64,000 nt of DNA from Leucobacter massiliensis (GTDB lineage: Bacteria; Actinomycetota; Actinomycetes; Actinomycetales; Microbacteriaceae): NCBI RefSeq assembly GCF_002982315.1, contig NZ_MWZD01000017.1, positions 186,001-250,000 of the forward strand, in the 5' to 3' direction. Every line of letters begins with the position of its first letter. Within the stretch, counting starts at the first letter, position 1. Position numbers and translations under genes: made by a program. This document shows, in pieces, positions 1 through 9,221 of the stretch. Below the pieces are notes generated by a model. That model was not told the origin of the DNA, made no database searches, and saw only the letters and a program-made list of their open reading frames with translations.

Positions 1-735
1 CGAGGCGGCCGCCATGACCTCCCGTCCGGCCCGGCGTGAACCGGTGAGCGTGATCATGCCGACGCCCGGGTGGGCGACCAGGGTGCGGCCGAGCTCCGCT
101 CCGCCGGGAAGCACCCGGAACACCCCGGGCGGAAGCAGCGGCCTCGAGAGGCTCTGCAGCATCAGCGCAGACAGCGGGGTCTGGGGGGAGGGCTTCGCGA
201 TGACGGTGTTGCCCGTCAGCAGTGCGGCGGCGAGCTTGTTCACGAGCATGAGCAGCGGCATATTGGCCGGTGTGACGGCTGCGACCACGCCCACCGGCTC
301 GCGCACCAGACGGAGACGACCGGAGGCGTCGTCGCGCAGGACCTCTTCCGGGATGTCGAGGCCCGCATGGTGGCGGAGCGAGCCGATCGCGGCGCCCACC
401 TCCATGGCCGCCGAGCGCTGCAGCTTGCCGTTCTCGAAGCAGATGAGATGGGTGAGGAGTTCTTCCTCCGCGGCGAGCGCGTCGGCGAGCTCGGTGAGCG
501 CGCGTCGCCGGGGCGCCGCATCGAGCCGCCACTCGCGCAGCGCGTCGCGCGCCGCCTGCACCGCGGCCCCCACGTCCGCCGGCTCGGCGTCGCGCAGCTC
601 GAATGCCCAGTCGAGCCGCCACGGGACGCGGACGCGGCTCACTCCCGGGGTGCCGGGCGGGGCTGTGATGCCCCGGGTGCGCAGCGTCTCGGCGATGCGG
701 TCGCGCCAGTGCTCGGCGCTGGTCTGATCGTGCAC
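1..735 (-). CDS. NAD(P)-dependent aldehyde dehydrogenase, N-terminal part (cut by window edge)
   Basis: The first 245 codons read as the N-terminal and cofactor-binding part of the aldehyde dehydrogenase superfamily, which oxidises aldehydes to carboxylates. The stretch REPVGVVAAVTPANMP followed by LLTGNTVIAKPS is the typical Rossmann-fold entry, and MITLTGSRRAGREV matches the family TGS motif. The catalytic cysteine would lie beyond base 1, so activity cannot be judged. The GTG start at 735 has GGAGA about 6 nt upstream and lies 12 nt after the stop of the GMC oxidoreductase gene, so the two are probably one operon. An alcohol oxidase/dehydrogenase followed by an aldehyde dehydrogenase suggests a two-step alcohol to acid oxidation, as in choline to betaine. 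The substrate cannot be read from the sequence. Confidence 0.88.
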   Translation of the reverse strand, partial: MHDQTSAEHWRDRIAETLRTRGITAPPGTPGVSRVRVPWRLDWAFELRDAEPADVGAAVQAARDALREWRLDAAPRRRALTELADALAAEEELLTHLICFENGKLQRSAAMEVGAAIGSLRHHAGLDIPEEVLRDDASGRLRLVREPVGVVAAVTPANMPLLMLVNKLAAALLTGNTVIAKPSPQTPLSALMLQSLSRPLLPPGVFRVLPGGAELGRTLVAHPGVGMITLTGSRRAGREVMAAAS

Positions 736-747
736 GCGGGTCTCCAA

Positions 748-2271
748 TCAGCGGGCGAGGTCGGGGGTGCGTCGCAGGAAGCGGTCTGCGACGGCGAGCA
801 CGGTGAGCAGCGTGTTCGCGGAGGGGACGGTGGGCAGCACTGAGGCGTCGCAGACGCGCAGGCCCTCGATGCCGTGAACGCGCAGTTCGGGATCGACGAC
901 GCTGTCGCGGTCTCCCGCTGCGCCCATGCGCGCGGTGGAGGTGAGGTGCATCGTGTCCTTGACGCCGGCGAGCAGCTCGCGGTCGTCGCGCGGGGCGCGT
1001 ACGGGGCCGAGTGCGCGCGAGGCGAAGGCGTCGTGCTGCATCAGCTCCAGCGTGCGCGCGACGCCGTCGCGTGCGCGGTCGAGGTCGCGCGGGTCCGAGA
1101 GCAGCCGGAGCTCGAAGTGCGGATCCTGGCGCGGGTCTGCCGAGGTCAGGGTCATGTGCCCGGTGCTGAGTGGTTGCTCGAGGGACACGGCGACGCCTGC
1201 GGTCGGCTGCCCGAACCAGTAGTTGTGGTTGGTGGCGAGCAGCATCATGTCGTTGCTGCGCCCGCCCGGGAGTCCTGAGGTGTAGCGGAGGATCGTGTTC
1301 GTGGGGCGGTTGCCGACACTGCGCTGTTCCTCCTCGCGCACGCTCACCTCCGCGAAGACCACGGCGTGGTCCTGGGCATGATGGCCGACGGGCAGATCGG
1401 CGACGGGGTCGATGCCCAGGGCCCGCAGATCCTCGGCGGGCCCGATGCCCGACCTCCACAGCATCGCGGGCGTGTGCACTGCGCCCGCGCAGAGGATCAC
1501 CTCGCCCCCGGGTGCGAGCGGGTATTGCGTGCCCTCCGCATCGAGCACCGCGCGGGCGCGATCGCCGGAGAGGAGCACGCGGTCGACGTGGGTGTCACCG
1601 TGGATGGTCAGATTGGGGCGGCCGCGCACCGGATCGAGCCAGGCGTGGTTGGTGGAGACGCGCAGGCCGTCGCGGATGTGCATCGCGAAGGGGGAGACGC
1701 CGCTCGAAGCGGGGTCGTTGTGGTCGGGGGCCCAGGGGTGCCCGGCGTCGAGGGCGGCGTCGCGCAGTGCGCGGTCCATGCCGCCCCAGCCGCTCTCGGG
1801 TTCGCGATACACGGGGAAGGGGCCGCCGGTGCCGTGCCAGGGGGCGTCGGGGAAGTCATGTTCGTCCTCGATGGCGATGTAGCTCTCCAGCATGTCCTGC
1901 GGGCCCCAGCCTGTCGCCCCGAGCGATTCCCAGTGGCGGAAGTCGTCGGGGACGCCGCGGATCGCGTAGAGGCCGTTGACGGTGGAGGAGCCCCCGAGGC
2001 CGCGTCCGCGCCGGTAGGGGAAGACCTCATGGTCGGTGCCGCGGCGTGCGGTGGCTCCGTGGAAGTAGAACTGAGGGCTGCGCATGGTCGGGGGAGCCGC
2101 GAGTTGCATGCCGAGTCCGCGCGTCCGGTCGCGGAACTCCTCGGGGGTGTCCTGCCCGAGATAGTCGGGGCCGGCTTCGAGCAGCAGCACCCGGCGGCCG
2201 GGGTCGTCGCTGAGCCGGCTCGCCACGACGGCTCCGGCGGAGCCGCCGCCGACCACGATCACATCCCACAT
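748..2271 (-). CDS. GMC family FAD-dependent oxidoreductase (choline dehydrogenase-like)
   Basis: A 507-residue flavoprotein of the glucose-methanol-choline family, which oxidises primary alcohols. The N-terminus carries the dinucleotide motif VIVVGGGSAGAVVASRL followed by LLLEAG. RGLGGSSTVNG at about residues 95-105 is GMC signature 1, and GAVHTPAMLWRSGIGP is signature 2. The C-terminus has HLTSTARMG with the proposed catalytic His and DASVLPTVPSANT with the second active-site position (Asn). The reading frame is open further upstream to 2373, but ATG 2271 is chosen because GAAGGAGT precedes it and it sits directly before the flavin motif. It is divergent from the binding-protein operon and co-directional with the aldehyde dehydrogenase. 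The substrate is unknown; choline, polyethylene glycol or other alcohols are all possible. Confidence 0.9.
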   Translation of the reverse strand: MWDVIVVGGGSAGAVVASRLSDDPGRRVLLLEAGPDYLGQDTPEEFRDRTRGLGMQLAAPPTMRSPQFYFHGATARRGTDHEVFPYRRGRGLGGSSTVNGLYAIRGVPDDFRHWESLGATGWGPQDMLESYIAIEDEHDFPDAPWHGTGGPFPVYREPESGWGGMDRALRDAALDAGHPWAPDHNDPASSGVSPFAMHIRDGLRVSTNHAWLDPVRGRPNLTIHGDTHVDRVLLSGDRARAVLDAEGTQYPLAPGGEVILCAGAVHTPAMLWRSGIGPAEDLRALGIDPVADLPVGHHAQDHAVVFAEVSVREEEQRSVGNRPTNTILRYTSGLPGGRSNDMMLLATNHNYWFGQPTAGVAVSLEQPLSTGHMTLTSADPRQDPHFELRLLSDPRDLDRARDGVARTLELMQHDAFASRALGPVRAPRDDRELLAGVKDTMHLTSTARMGAAGDRDSVVDPELRVHGIEGLRVCDASVLPTVPSANTLLTVLAVADRFLRRTPDLAR

Positions 2272-2542
2272 TCGATGACTCCTTCGTCCGTGCGGCGCCC
2301 GCGTCCCAGCTGGCGGGAATCGCCGCGGAAACACAGTAACACCGTGAATCGAAATAGTACACGTCTGAATCAACTTTTCAGCTTCAACCGGAAGAACGGC
2401 GTTTTTCGGCGGGGTAACTAATTAATATCTTGACTAACCCGTGAAACTTTGTTTAGCTCATCTCGGTCACCTCGTGGCCCGCGCCCCGAGCACCTCGGGA
2501 CGACGGGCCGGGCCCCCACCCATCAGAAGAATGGAAACGACA
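2272..2542. other. Divergent AT-rich intergenic region between the oxidation genes and the uptake operon
   Basis: This 271-bp gap separates divergent transcription units. Bases about 2330-2460 are visibly AT-rich compared with the surrounding sequence, as expected for promoters. A good plus-strand promoter lies at 2430-2458. On the minus strand TACTAT (2354-2359) is a possible -10 for the GMC gene, without a convincing -35. No regulator gene lies next to this block inside the window. Confidence 0.6.
2430..2458 (+). promoter_or_regulatory. Sigma-70-type promoter of the binding-protein operon
   Basis: TTGACT (2430-2435), a 17-bp spacer, then TTAGCT (2453-2458). This is the best -35/-10 pair seen in the window. 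It predicts transcription from about 2465 and a leader of roughly 70-80 nt before the lipoprotein gene. Confidence 0.65.
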
Positions 2543-3676
2543 ATGGCGTTGTACACACGAACTCTGCTGACCGCGACCAGCCTGGTGGCGGTCGGCGCAC
2601 TGACGCTGAGCGGCTGCTCCGCGTCCTCCGACCAGGGAGCGGCGGCCAGCGGCCCCGACTTCGACGGACTGGGACTCTCGGCCGAGGTCGAGAAGGAACT
2701 CGCCTCGCTCTACGAGTCCGCGATCGAATCCGGCGACACCGAGGTGATGATCTACGCGGGACACCACGATGAGTTCACCGCGATCTACGAGGGCTTCGAA
2801 TCGCGCTTCCCCGGGCTGACCATCTCCACCGGCAGTTACTACGGCGCCGAACTCCAGTCGCTGCTCGAAGCCGAGAACCAGACCGACAAGCACGTCGCCT
2901 CGGTGATCTCCAACCCGAACGGCGACCGCTACGCCGAGCAGGGCTTCGTCGAGCCCTACGAGGTCGCCACCTGGGAGGCGAACCCGGCGCTCGAGGGCCG
3001 GGTGGATCCCGTTCAGATCACGGACGAGGAGCACATGTACTACTCGCCCTGGGCGCTCATGTTCAACATGTCGTACAACACCGAGGCGCTCAGCGAGGAC
3101 GAACTGCCGGCAAGCTGGGAGGAACTCGGCGACGCGAAGTGGGCCGGCCAGCTCACCTTCATGAACCCCGCCACGCCGGGCGGCACCTCCACCACGCTCA
3201 CCCAGCTCGTCAACGCCGGGGTGCTCGACGACGGCCAGCTCGAGGCGATCGCCGCGAACACGAAGATCGTTGCCAGCGATCAGCTCGCCCTGCAGGGCAT
3301 CTCCTCGGGCGAGTTCGCGCTGCAGCCCCTGTCGGCCATGACCTCGGTCATCAACGCCGCGAACCAGGGCGCTCCCGTAGCCCCGATCCTGCTCGACAAG
3401 AACAACGTCATCGCCTCGGAGAAGTGGATGCTCGCCGCGGGCGCCCCGTCGCCCGACGCCGGCAAGCTCTTCCTGAACTACCTCCACACGGTGGACGCCC
3501 AGGAGCAGGCACTCACCTCGGGCAATTTCCCGATCAACCAGTCGCCCGAGCTCGAGTCGCCCTACGGCTGGCCCGCGCTGCAGGACGTCGACTTCGTCGT
3601 CTATGAAGCGCAAGACGTGCTCCGGCCGGCCACGCAAGAGCTCACCCCGACCTTCCAGTCGCTCTTCGCGGAGTAG
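2543..3676 (+). CDS. ABC transporter substrate-binding lipoprotein (AfuA / Fe3+-type family)
   Basis: A 377-residue exported lipoprotein. The signal peptide starts ALYTRTLL, has a hydrophobic core and ends in the lipobox LSGC, with Cys at residue 25. The mature part (VMIYAGHHDEFTAIYEGFE, FPGLTISTGSYYGAEL, SPWALMFNMSYNTEAL, ASWEELGDAKWAGQLTF) resembles the binding-protein group annotated for iron(III), 2-aminoethylphosphonate, thiamine or spermidine. ATG 2531, four codons upstream, is an alternative start. ATG 2543 was chosen because GGAA is better spaced and the signal peptide then has a normal n-region. The gene heads an operon with a SnoaL-like gene and a fused permease. Because the neighbours are catabolic enzymes, an organic ligand is more likely than iron; this is inference. 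Confidence 0.85.
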   Translation: MALYTRTLLTATSLVAVGALTLSGCSASSDQGAAASGPDFDGLGLSAEVEKELASLYESAIESGDTEVMIYAGHHDEFTAIYEGFESRFPGLTISTGSYYGAELQSLLEAENQTDKHVASVISNPNGDRYAEQGFVEPYEVATWEANPALEGRVDPVQITDEEHMYYSPWALMFNMSYNTEALSEDELPASWEELGDAKWAGQLTFMNPATPGGTSTTLTQLVNAGVLDDGQLEAIAANTKIVASDQLALQGISSGEFALQPLSAMTSVINAANQGAPVAPILLDKNNVIASEKWMLAAGAPSPDAGKLFLNYLHTVDAQEQALTSGNFPINQSPELESPYGWPALQDVDFVVYEAQDVLRPATQELTPTFQSLFAE

Positions 3677-3785
3677 CGGCCGAAGCACCAGCCAGCGGGC
3701 AGCGGCACCGGCCCTGACGCCGGAGCCGCTGCCCGGACGGGAACCGCAACCCGGAGCCCGCCCGTCCCGAACACAAGGAGTTCTG

Positions 3786-4325
3786 ATGAACGAAGTCGTC
3801 GCCGATCCGATCGCCGCGGAGCTGCTCGCCCGCATCGACCGTCTCGAATCCGTCCAAGAGATCACGAAGCTGCACAACGACTACGTCCGCAACCTCGCCG
3901 CGCGGCGCTGGGACGCCGTCGCCGAAGCGTACACGGACGACGCGATCTGCGACATCCGGCTGCACGGCGTCCACCAGGGCCGGAAGGCGATCCGGGACAT
4001 GTTCTCCGAGGAACTGCTGCCCGTCGTGCACTCCAACGACGGGTACATCCTCTCCTCACCGAACATCACCGTCACGGGAGAGACCGCGCACGCGATCTGG
4101 ACGTGGCACCGGCTGCAGGCCGACTTCAAGACCTCGCTCGGCTGGATGCGCGTGTGGGGGCCCTGGTCGGAGGGACGCTACGACGCGGAGTACCGACGCG
4201 AGGACGGCGTCTGGAAGATCTCCAAGCTGTGGTTCCGCGTACACGCGCCGGATCACGACGACGACCTCGCCGCGGCAGCAGCGGAGAACGCGATCGTGGG
4301 CGCCATGCGGGCGGGAACGCCGTGA
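3786..4325 (+). CDS. SnoaL-like / NTF2-fold protein
   Basis: A 179-residue protein with the pattern of the SnoaL-like (nuclear transport factor 2) fold. It begins with an amphipathic helix (EITKLHNDYVRNLAARRWDA), then YTDDAICDIRLHG, GRKAIRDMF, and a C-terminal strand pair (YDAEYRREDGVWKISKLWF). Members act as small hydrolases, isomerases or dioxygenase beta-like subunits. Trp and His residues in WTWHRLQADF could line the pocket. AAGGAG precedes ATG 3786. The stop overlaps the GTG start of the permease by 4 nt, so translation is coupled. It probably acts on the imported substrate or on the monooxygenase product; no reaction can be assigned. Confidence 0.8.
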   Translation: MNEVVADPIAAELLARIDRLESVQEITKLHNDYVRNLAARRWDAVAEAYTDDAICDIRLHGVHQGRKAIRDMFSEELLPVVHSNDGYILSSPNITVTGETAHAIWTWHRLQADFKTSLGWMRVWGPWSEGRYDAEYRREDGVWKISKLWFRVHAPDHDDDLAAAAAENAIVGAMRAGTP

Positions 4326-6163
4326 GTGCCACCCGCGGCCGAACGCTCGGCCGACTGCGCTCCGGGCTGACGAACCCGCAGATCAGCGCCGTGATCGTCT
4401 GCGCGATCTGCTTCCTCGCCCCGGCCGCCATGGTCATCCAGGGCGCCTTCCGCTCCTCGGCCGTCGGTGACACGGAGTGGACCGGCGCCGCCGTCGCCGG
4501 GGTCCTCGGCCGGTCGCGCACCTGGGAGGTCGTCTGGACGACCGTCAGCATGGGCGTCGTCACCGTGCTCATCTCCACCCTCGCCGCGGCGACCTTCGCC
4601 GCCATCTACACGCGCACGCGCACGCCGCTGCGCAAGCTCATCCCCGTCGTCATGGGCCTCGTCGTCGCGACACCCGGCCTCTTCTTCGCGATCTCCTGGG
4701 GGCTGCTCGGCAACCCCCGCATCGGGCTCGTCAACGCCGCCCTCGCCGAGCTCTTCGGCGAAGCTGCGCGGGTCGTCAACATGGAATCCTGGTGGGGGGT
4801 CGTCTTCGCCTCGGTGCTGCGGCTCATCGCGCTCCAGTTCTTCCTCCTGCTCGGCCCCTTCATGGCGATGGACAACTCGCTCGACGAGGCCGCCCGCATG
4901 AGCGGGGCGAGCCCCGCGCGCGCCTTCTTCCAGATCCAGATCCCCGTGCTGCTGCCGACGATCTCCGGGGTCATGATCCTGGCCTTCATCCTCTTCCTCG
5001 AGTCCTTCGACACCGCACAGGTGCTCGGCGTCCCGGCCGGCATCTTCGTGATCCCCACAGAGATCTACGCCTACCTGTCGCAGTCCACCGGTCCGCAGTA
5101 CGCGGAGGCGAGCACCATTTCGATCATGCTGATGATCGTGCTGCTCCTCCTCGTGGTGGTCCAGATCAAGGTGCTCGGACGCCGCTCCTTCACCACGGTC
5201 GGCGGCAAAGAGGCGCGCGGGCTGCTGCGCGACGTCGGTGCCTGGAAGTGGCTGTTCACCGCGCTGATCGTGATCTTCACCCTCCTCGCCACGATCCTGC
5301 CGACCGTGCAGCTCGTCATCGTGTCGCTCTCGCCCTTCCTCGGATCCTCCGGGGTGTACAGCCTTGCGAACTACGAGGAGATCCTGAACTCTCCGCAGAT
5401 GATGGAGGCCTACGCGAACACTGCCACGATCGCGGCGATCGGCGGGCTGCTCGCCGTGACCGCCGCCACGATCCTCACCTGGGCGGCGCGGTTCCGCACC
5501 GGCCCGCTGGCGCGCATCATCGAATTCAGCCAGTGGCTCGGCCTGGCCATGCCCGGCCTCGTCCTCGCACTCGGCGTCCTCTGGCTGTTCCTCGCGGTGC
5601 CGGCACTGCATCAGTTCTACGCCACGCCCGTCATCCTCATGTTCGCGCTGTTCGTGATCACGATCCCCATCGCCAGCCGGGCCACCTCCGGGGCGATGGT
5701 GCAGATTCCCCGCTCACTCGAGGAGGCCGCCTGGACGAGCGGGGCCTCCAAGGGCACCACGCTCGTGCTCATCATCGCGCGGCTCATCCTGCCGAGCTTC
5801 ATCAGCGGATGGATCCTGAGCTTCATCATCATCTGCGGCACGCTCTCCGCGCCCCTGCTGCTCACCGGACCGAAGTCCACGTTCCTCTCGGTCGAGGTGT
5901 ACAAGCTCTACGCAGAGGGGCGGGCCCCCGTCGCGGCCGCCGCATTCGTGCTGCTGCTCATCGGCTTCGCCGTGCTCTACGTGGTGGCGCTGCTGCTGCG
6001 TCAGCTCGCGCGCCGGCTCGGGGCGGAGCCCGCCGGTGCGGTCGGCCCGCGCCGGGCGCTCCGCGAACCGCGAACCGCAGCGACCGGCGAGACCAGCCCC
6101 ACCCAAGTCATCGCGGTGCGCGCATCCGCGCAGCGCGGCGCATCGCCCTCCGACAGTGAATGA
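4322..6163 (+). CDS. Fused two-domain ABC transporter permease (FbpB-like)
   Basis: A 613-residue membrane protein made of two binding-protein-dependent permease domains in tandem. It follows the AfuA-type binding protein. The first EAA loop reads DEAARMSGASPARAFFQIQI and the second EEAAWTSGASKGTTLVLI, the expected ATPase-docking sites in both halves. About 12 membrane segments can be seen. The GTG start at 4322 overlaps the SnoaL gene by 4 nt. The C-terminal 50 residues (after about 565) are a polar Ala/Arg/Pro-rich tail. No ATP-binding subunit is encoded next to it, which is unusual: the next genes are a monooxygenase and a hydrolase. A shared ATPase elsewhere in the genome is the simplest explanation. 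Confidence 0.88.
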   Translation: MSATRGRTLGRLRSGLTNPQISAVIVCAICFLAPAAMVIQGAFRSSAVGDTEWTGAAVAGVLGRSRTWEVVWTTVSMGVVTVLISTLAAATFAAIYTRTRTPLRKLIPVVMGLVVATPGLFFAISWGLLGNPRIGLVNAALAELFGEAARVVNMESWWGVVFASVLRLIALQFFLLLGPFMAMDNSLDEAARMSGASPARAFFQIQIPVLLPTISGVMILAFILFLESFDTAQVLGVPAGIFVIPTEIYAYLSQSTGPQYAEASTISIMLMIVLLLLVVVQIKVLGRRSFTTVGGKEARGLLRDVGAWKWLFTALIVIFTLLATILPTVQLVIVSLSPFLGSSGVYSLANYEEILNSPQMMEAYANTATIAAIGGLLAVTAATILTWAARFRTGPLARIIEFSQWLGLAMPGLVLALGVLWLFLAVPALHQFYATPVILMFALFVITIPIASRATSGAMVQIPRSLEEAAWTSGASKGTTLVLIIARLILPSFISGWILSFIIICGTLSAPLLLTGPKSTFLSVEVYKLYAEGRAPVAAAAFVLLLIGFAVLYVVALLLRQLARRLGAEPAGAVGPRRALREPRTAATGETSPTQVIAVRASAQRGASPSDSE

Positions 6164-6173
6164 GGTACCCGCA

Positions 6174-7508
6174 ATGGCGCACATGCACCTGACCACCTTC
6201 GTCATGCCGCTCGGCTACCACCGGAACAGCTGGTGCCGGCCGGGAAGCCGCGCCGAAGAGGTCCCCGGACTCGGCTTCCTCAGCGACATCGCCCGTATGG
6301 CCGAGGAAGCCAAGCTGGACGCCCTGTTCTTCGGCGACGTCGCGCACGCCACCTCGACACTGCGCGGCGACACCATGATGAACGGCTTCTACGAGCCCAT
6401 GACGACGCTCGCCGCGCTCGCCGCGCGCACGGAGCGCATCGGCCTCATCGGCACCCTGTCGACCTCGCTGTACGAGCCATACAACGTCGCCCGCCTGCTC
6501 TCCTCGCTCGACCACCTCTCCGGCGGCCGCGCAGGCTGGAACATCGTCACGAGCGCCGACGGATATCGAAACTTCGGCATCGAGGCCGCGCCCGAGCCGG
6601 AAGAGCGCTACCGGCGCTCCGAGGAGTTCGTGCGGGTGGTCGAGGAGCTCTGGGACAGCTGGTCGGACGACGCCGTCATCGTCGATCGCGCCGAGCGACG
6701 GTGGCTCGACCCGGAACGGCTGCGGCGCATCGACTTCGAGGGCGACTACTTCCGCGTCGAGGGGCCACTGAACATGCCGCGCTCGCCGCAGGGGAGGCCG
6801 GTCCTCGTGCAGGCGGGATCCTCCGGGCCCGGAATGCGCCTGGGCAGCGCCGTGGCGAACATCATCTACACGGCGCAACCGGATCTGCAGCAGGCCGTTG
6901 AATTCTCCGCCCGGATGAAGGCCCTTGCCGCCGAGCAGGGCCGTGAGCCGGGCGAGGTGAAGGTCATTCCGGGAATCGTGCCCGTCGTCGCCGACAGCCA
7001 GGCGGAGGCCGATGAGATCGCGGCGGAGCTGAGCTCGTTCCTCGACGTGGAGCAGGGGCGCCTGCAGATCGCCGGCGACCTGCAGGCCGATCTGTCGGAT
7101 CTCGAGCTCGACGAGCCGATCCCCGCCGAGCGCTTTGCGAGCATCGGCACCCTGTCGAGCCGGCAGGGCATCTACCGGCGCAAGTCGGTCGAACAGGGTC
7201 TGAGCCTGCGCGAGCTGATCTACGACCGGGCGCGCTCGACCGGGCACCAGTGGGTGGCTGGCACCGCCGAAACCGTCGCGGACCGGATGCAGCAGTGGTT
7301 CGAGGCGGGGGCCTGCGACGGCTTCAACCTGAACTCGCCCTACAACCCCGACGGCTTCGAGCGGATCTGCACGAAGCTGGTCCCGGAGCTCCAGAATCGC
7401 GGGCTGTTCCGCTCCGAGTACACCGGCGTGACGCTGCGGGACCACCTCGGGCTGCCGCGACCCGCCAACCGCTTCGGCGGCGCGGCCGACGCGGAGCGTG
7501 CCCGATGA
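6174..7508 (+). CDS. Flavin-dependent monooxygenase, NtaA/SnaA/DszA family
   Basis: A 444-residue LLM-class (bacterial luciferase-like) FMNH2-dependent monooxygenase. The family signature is clear: a Trp/Arg-rich entry near residue 20 (GYHRNSWCRPGS), DALFFGDVAHA, RIGLIGTLSTSLYEPYNVAR, SGGRAGWNIVTS, and VLVQAGSSGPGMRLGS. These match the nitrilotriacetate/EDTA monooxygenase and dibenzothiophene-sulfone monooxygenase group, which opens C-N, C-S or ester-like bonds using FMNH2 from a separate reductase. No reductase gene is nearby. GAGG precedes ATG 6174. The TGA overlaps the ATG of the hydrolase gene by 4 nt. The substrate is presumably the compound taken up by the upstream transporter (inference). 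Confidence 0.9.
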   Translation: MAHMHLTTFVMPLGYHRNSWCRPGSRAEEVPGLGFLSDIARMAEEAKLDALFFGDVAHATSTLRGDTMMNGFYEPMTTLAALAARTERIGLIGTLSTSLYEPYNVARLLSSLDHLSGGRAGWNIVTSADGYRNFGIEAAPEPEERYRRSEEFVRVVEELWDSWSDDAVIVDRAERRWLDPERLRRIDFEGDYFRVEGPLNMPRSPQGRPVLVQAGSSGPGMRLGSAVANIIYTAQPDLQQAVEFSARMKALAAEQGREPGEVKVIPGIVPVVADSQAEADEIAAELSSFLDVEQGRLQIAGDLQADLSDLELDEPIPAERFASIGTLSSRQGIYRRKSVEQGLSLRELIYDRARSTGHQWVAGTAETVADRMQQWFEAGACDGFNLNSPYNPDGFERICTKLVPELQNRGLFRSEYTGVTLRDHLGLPRPANRFGGAADAERAR

Positions 7509-9211
7509 GCGCCCCCGCAGGGCAGGACCGTCACGGGGCCCGCGTGATCACCCGACCCGGCAACGACCCGGCGACTGTCGTCGGGAAGCCCCCGCCGCCG
7601 CCGCTGCGCCACGAGATCGTCGAGCACCCGGGCCTGATCGTCGAGCGCGACGCCCCCGTCGCGATGCGCGACGGCACGCGCATCTACCTGGACGTCTACC
7701 GGCCCTCGCGCGAGGCCTCCGGGCTTCCCGTGCTGCTCGCCTGGGGGCCCTACGGCAAGCACTGGGTGACGAGCCGCACCTTCAGCGGCTCGGGTGTCGA
7801 CCCCGCCTGGGTCTCCGAGTTCACGGGCTTCGAGTCGCCCGACCCCGCCTACTGGACCGCGCACGGCTACGCCGTCGCCTTCGCCGACCCGCGGGGTCTC
7901 TGGCACTCGGAGGGCGACTTCTCGCACAACGGCCCGCAGGAGCGGGACGACCTCTACGACACGATCGAGTGGCTCGGGGCCCAGTCCTGGTCGAGCGGCA
8001 ACGTCGGCATGCTCGGTGTCTCGTACCTGGCGGGCAGCCAGTACCAGGCGGCCTCGGTGCGCCCGCCCTCGCTCAAGGCGATCAGCCCGTGGGAGTGCTT
8101 CGCGGACTGGTACCGCGAGTTCGCCACGCACGGCGGGATCCCCGAGACCGGCTTCCGGCCGCGGGTCTCTCAGAACGTCTCCTACGGGCTCAGCCGGACC
8201 GAGGACACGGCGGCGAATCTCGCGGCGCACCCGCTCGACGACGAATACTACGCAGGCAAGTACGGTCCGCTGGAGGACATCGAGGTCCCCGCCTATGTCG
8301 TGGCCTCGTGGAGCGATCACGGCCTGCACACCCGCGGCACGCTCGACGCCTTCGCGCGGATGGGATCCGAGCAGAAGTGGCTGGAGGTCCACGGCCAGAA
8401 GAAGTGGGCCTACTTCTACGATCCGGAAAGCGTGGAGCGGCAGCGCGCCTTCTTCGACACCTTCTTGCGCGGCGAGGAGCGCGGGATCGCAGGCTGGCCG
8501 CGGGTACGCGTCGAGCTGCGCGACACGGGCGACCCGCGCGACAGCGCGTGGCGCACGCTCGGCCAGTGGCCGCCCGCCGGCGGGCTGCGGGAGCTGCATC
8601 TCGAAGCCCGCGCCGGCGAACTGCAGGAGGCCCCTCCCGCGGCCGCCGGCGAGACGCGGCTCGACGCGAGCACCGGCAGTGCGAGCTTCCGGCATGTGTT
8701 CGCGGAGGCCACCGACATCGTCGGCCCGATGTCCCTGCGACTGTGGCTCAGCGCCGACGAGGCCGAGGACGCCGACGTCTTCGTCATCGTGCGCAAACTC
8801 GACGCGTCCGGACACGAGGTGCTGTTCCCCTTCAACGCGCTCTTCGCCGACGGGCCGGTCGCGCTCGGCTGGCTGCGGGCCAGCCACCGCGCGCTCGACG
8901 AGACGCGGTCGACGCCGCTCGTGCCCGTCCACCCGCACGACGGTGAGCAGCCGCTCGAAGCCGGCGTGCCCACCGCCCTCGACATCGAGATCTGGCCCTC
9001 GGGGACGCGCTTCCATCCCGGGGAGTCGCTGCTGCTCACCGTGCAGGGCCACGACTTCCGCAAACGGCCCCCCGCGGACGGGGTGCCGCCGCTGCAGATC
9101 CTGCACGAGGATCTGCGCAACCACGGCCAGTGGCGCCTCCACACCGGCCCCGAGCACCCCAGCGTGCTGCGCTACCGCGTGGAGGAGGGGAGCGCCGGAG
9201 AACCCCGATAG
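7505..9211 (+). CDS. CocE/NonD family hydrolase (X-Pro dipeptidyl-peptidase-like)
   Basis: A 568-residue serine hydrolase of the CocE/NonD type, which cleaves esters or amides. The N-terminal alpha/beta-hydrolase part has [15 protein letters not shown] and the nucleophile elbow GVSYLAGSQ (Ser about residue 178). The Asp ([14 protein letters not shown]) and His ([13 protein letters not shown]) follow in order, giving a complete triad. The C-terminal half (from about residue 330) is the jelly-roll domain with [12 protein letters not shown] and [13 protein letters not shown]. There is no signal peptide, so it should act in the cytoplasm, after uptake. It is translationally coupled to the monooxygenase gene, consistent with sequential oxidation and hydrolysis of one substrate. 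Confidence 0.9.
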   Translation: MSAPAGQDRHGARVITRPGNDPATVVGKPPPPPLRHEIVEHPGLIVERDAPVAMRDGTRIYLDVYRPSREASGLPVLLAWGPYGKHWVTSRTFSGSGVDPAWVSEFTGFESPDPAYWTAHGYAVAFADPRGLWHSEGDFSHNGPQERDDLYDTIEWLGAQSWSSGNVGMLGVSYLAGSQYQAASVRPPSLKAISPWECFADWYREFATHGGIPETGFRPRVSQNVSYGLSRTEDTAANLAAHPLDDEYYAGKYGPLEDIEVPAYVVASWSDHGLHTRGTLDAFARMGSEQKWLEVHGQKKWAYFYDPESVERQRAFFDTFLRGEERGIAGWPRVRVELRDTGDPRDSAWRTLGQWPPAGGLRELHLEARAGELQEAPPAAAGETRLDASTGSASFRHVFAEATDIVGPMSLRLWLSADEAEDADVFVIVRKLDASGHEVLFPFNALFADGPVALGWLRASHRALDETRSTPLVPVHPHDGEQPLEAGVPTALDIEIWPSGTRFHPGESLLLTVQGHDFRKRPPADGVPPLQILHEDLRNHGQWRLHTGPEHPSVLRYRVEEGSAGEPR

Positions 9212-9221
9212 AATCGACTCC
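9209..9221 (+). promoter_or_regulatory. Leaderless-type promoter of hisB
   Basis: TAGAAT (9209-9214) lies 7 nt before the hisB ATG and overlaps the stop codon of the hydrolase gene. There is no Shine-Dalgarno sequence. At this distance transcription should start at or beside the ATG, giving a leaderless mRNA and a transcription unit separate from the catabolic genes. Confidence 0.55.
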
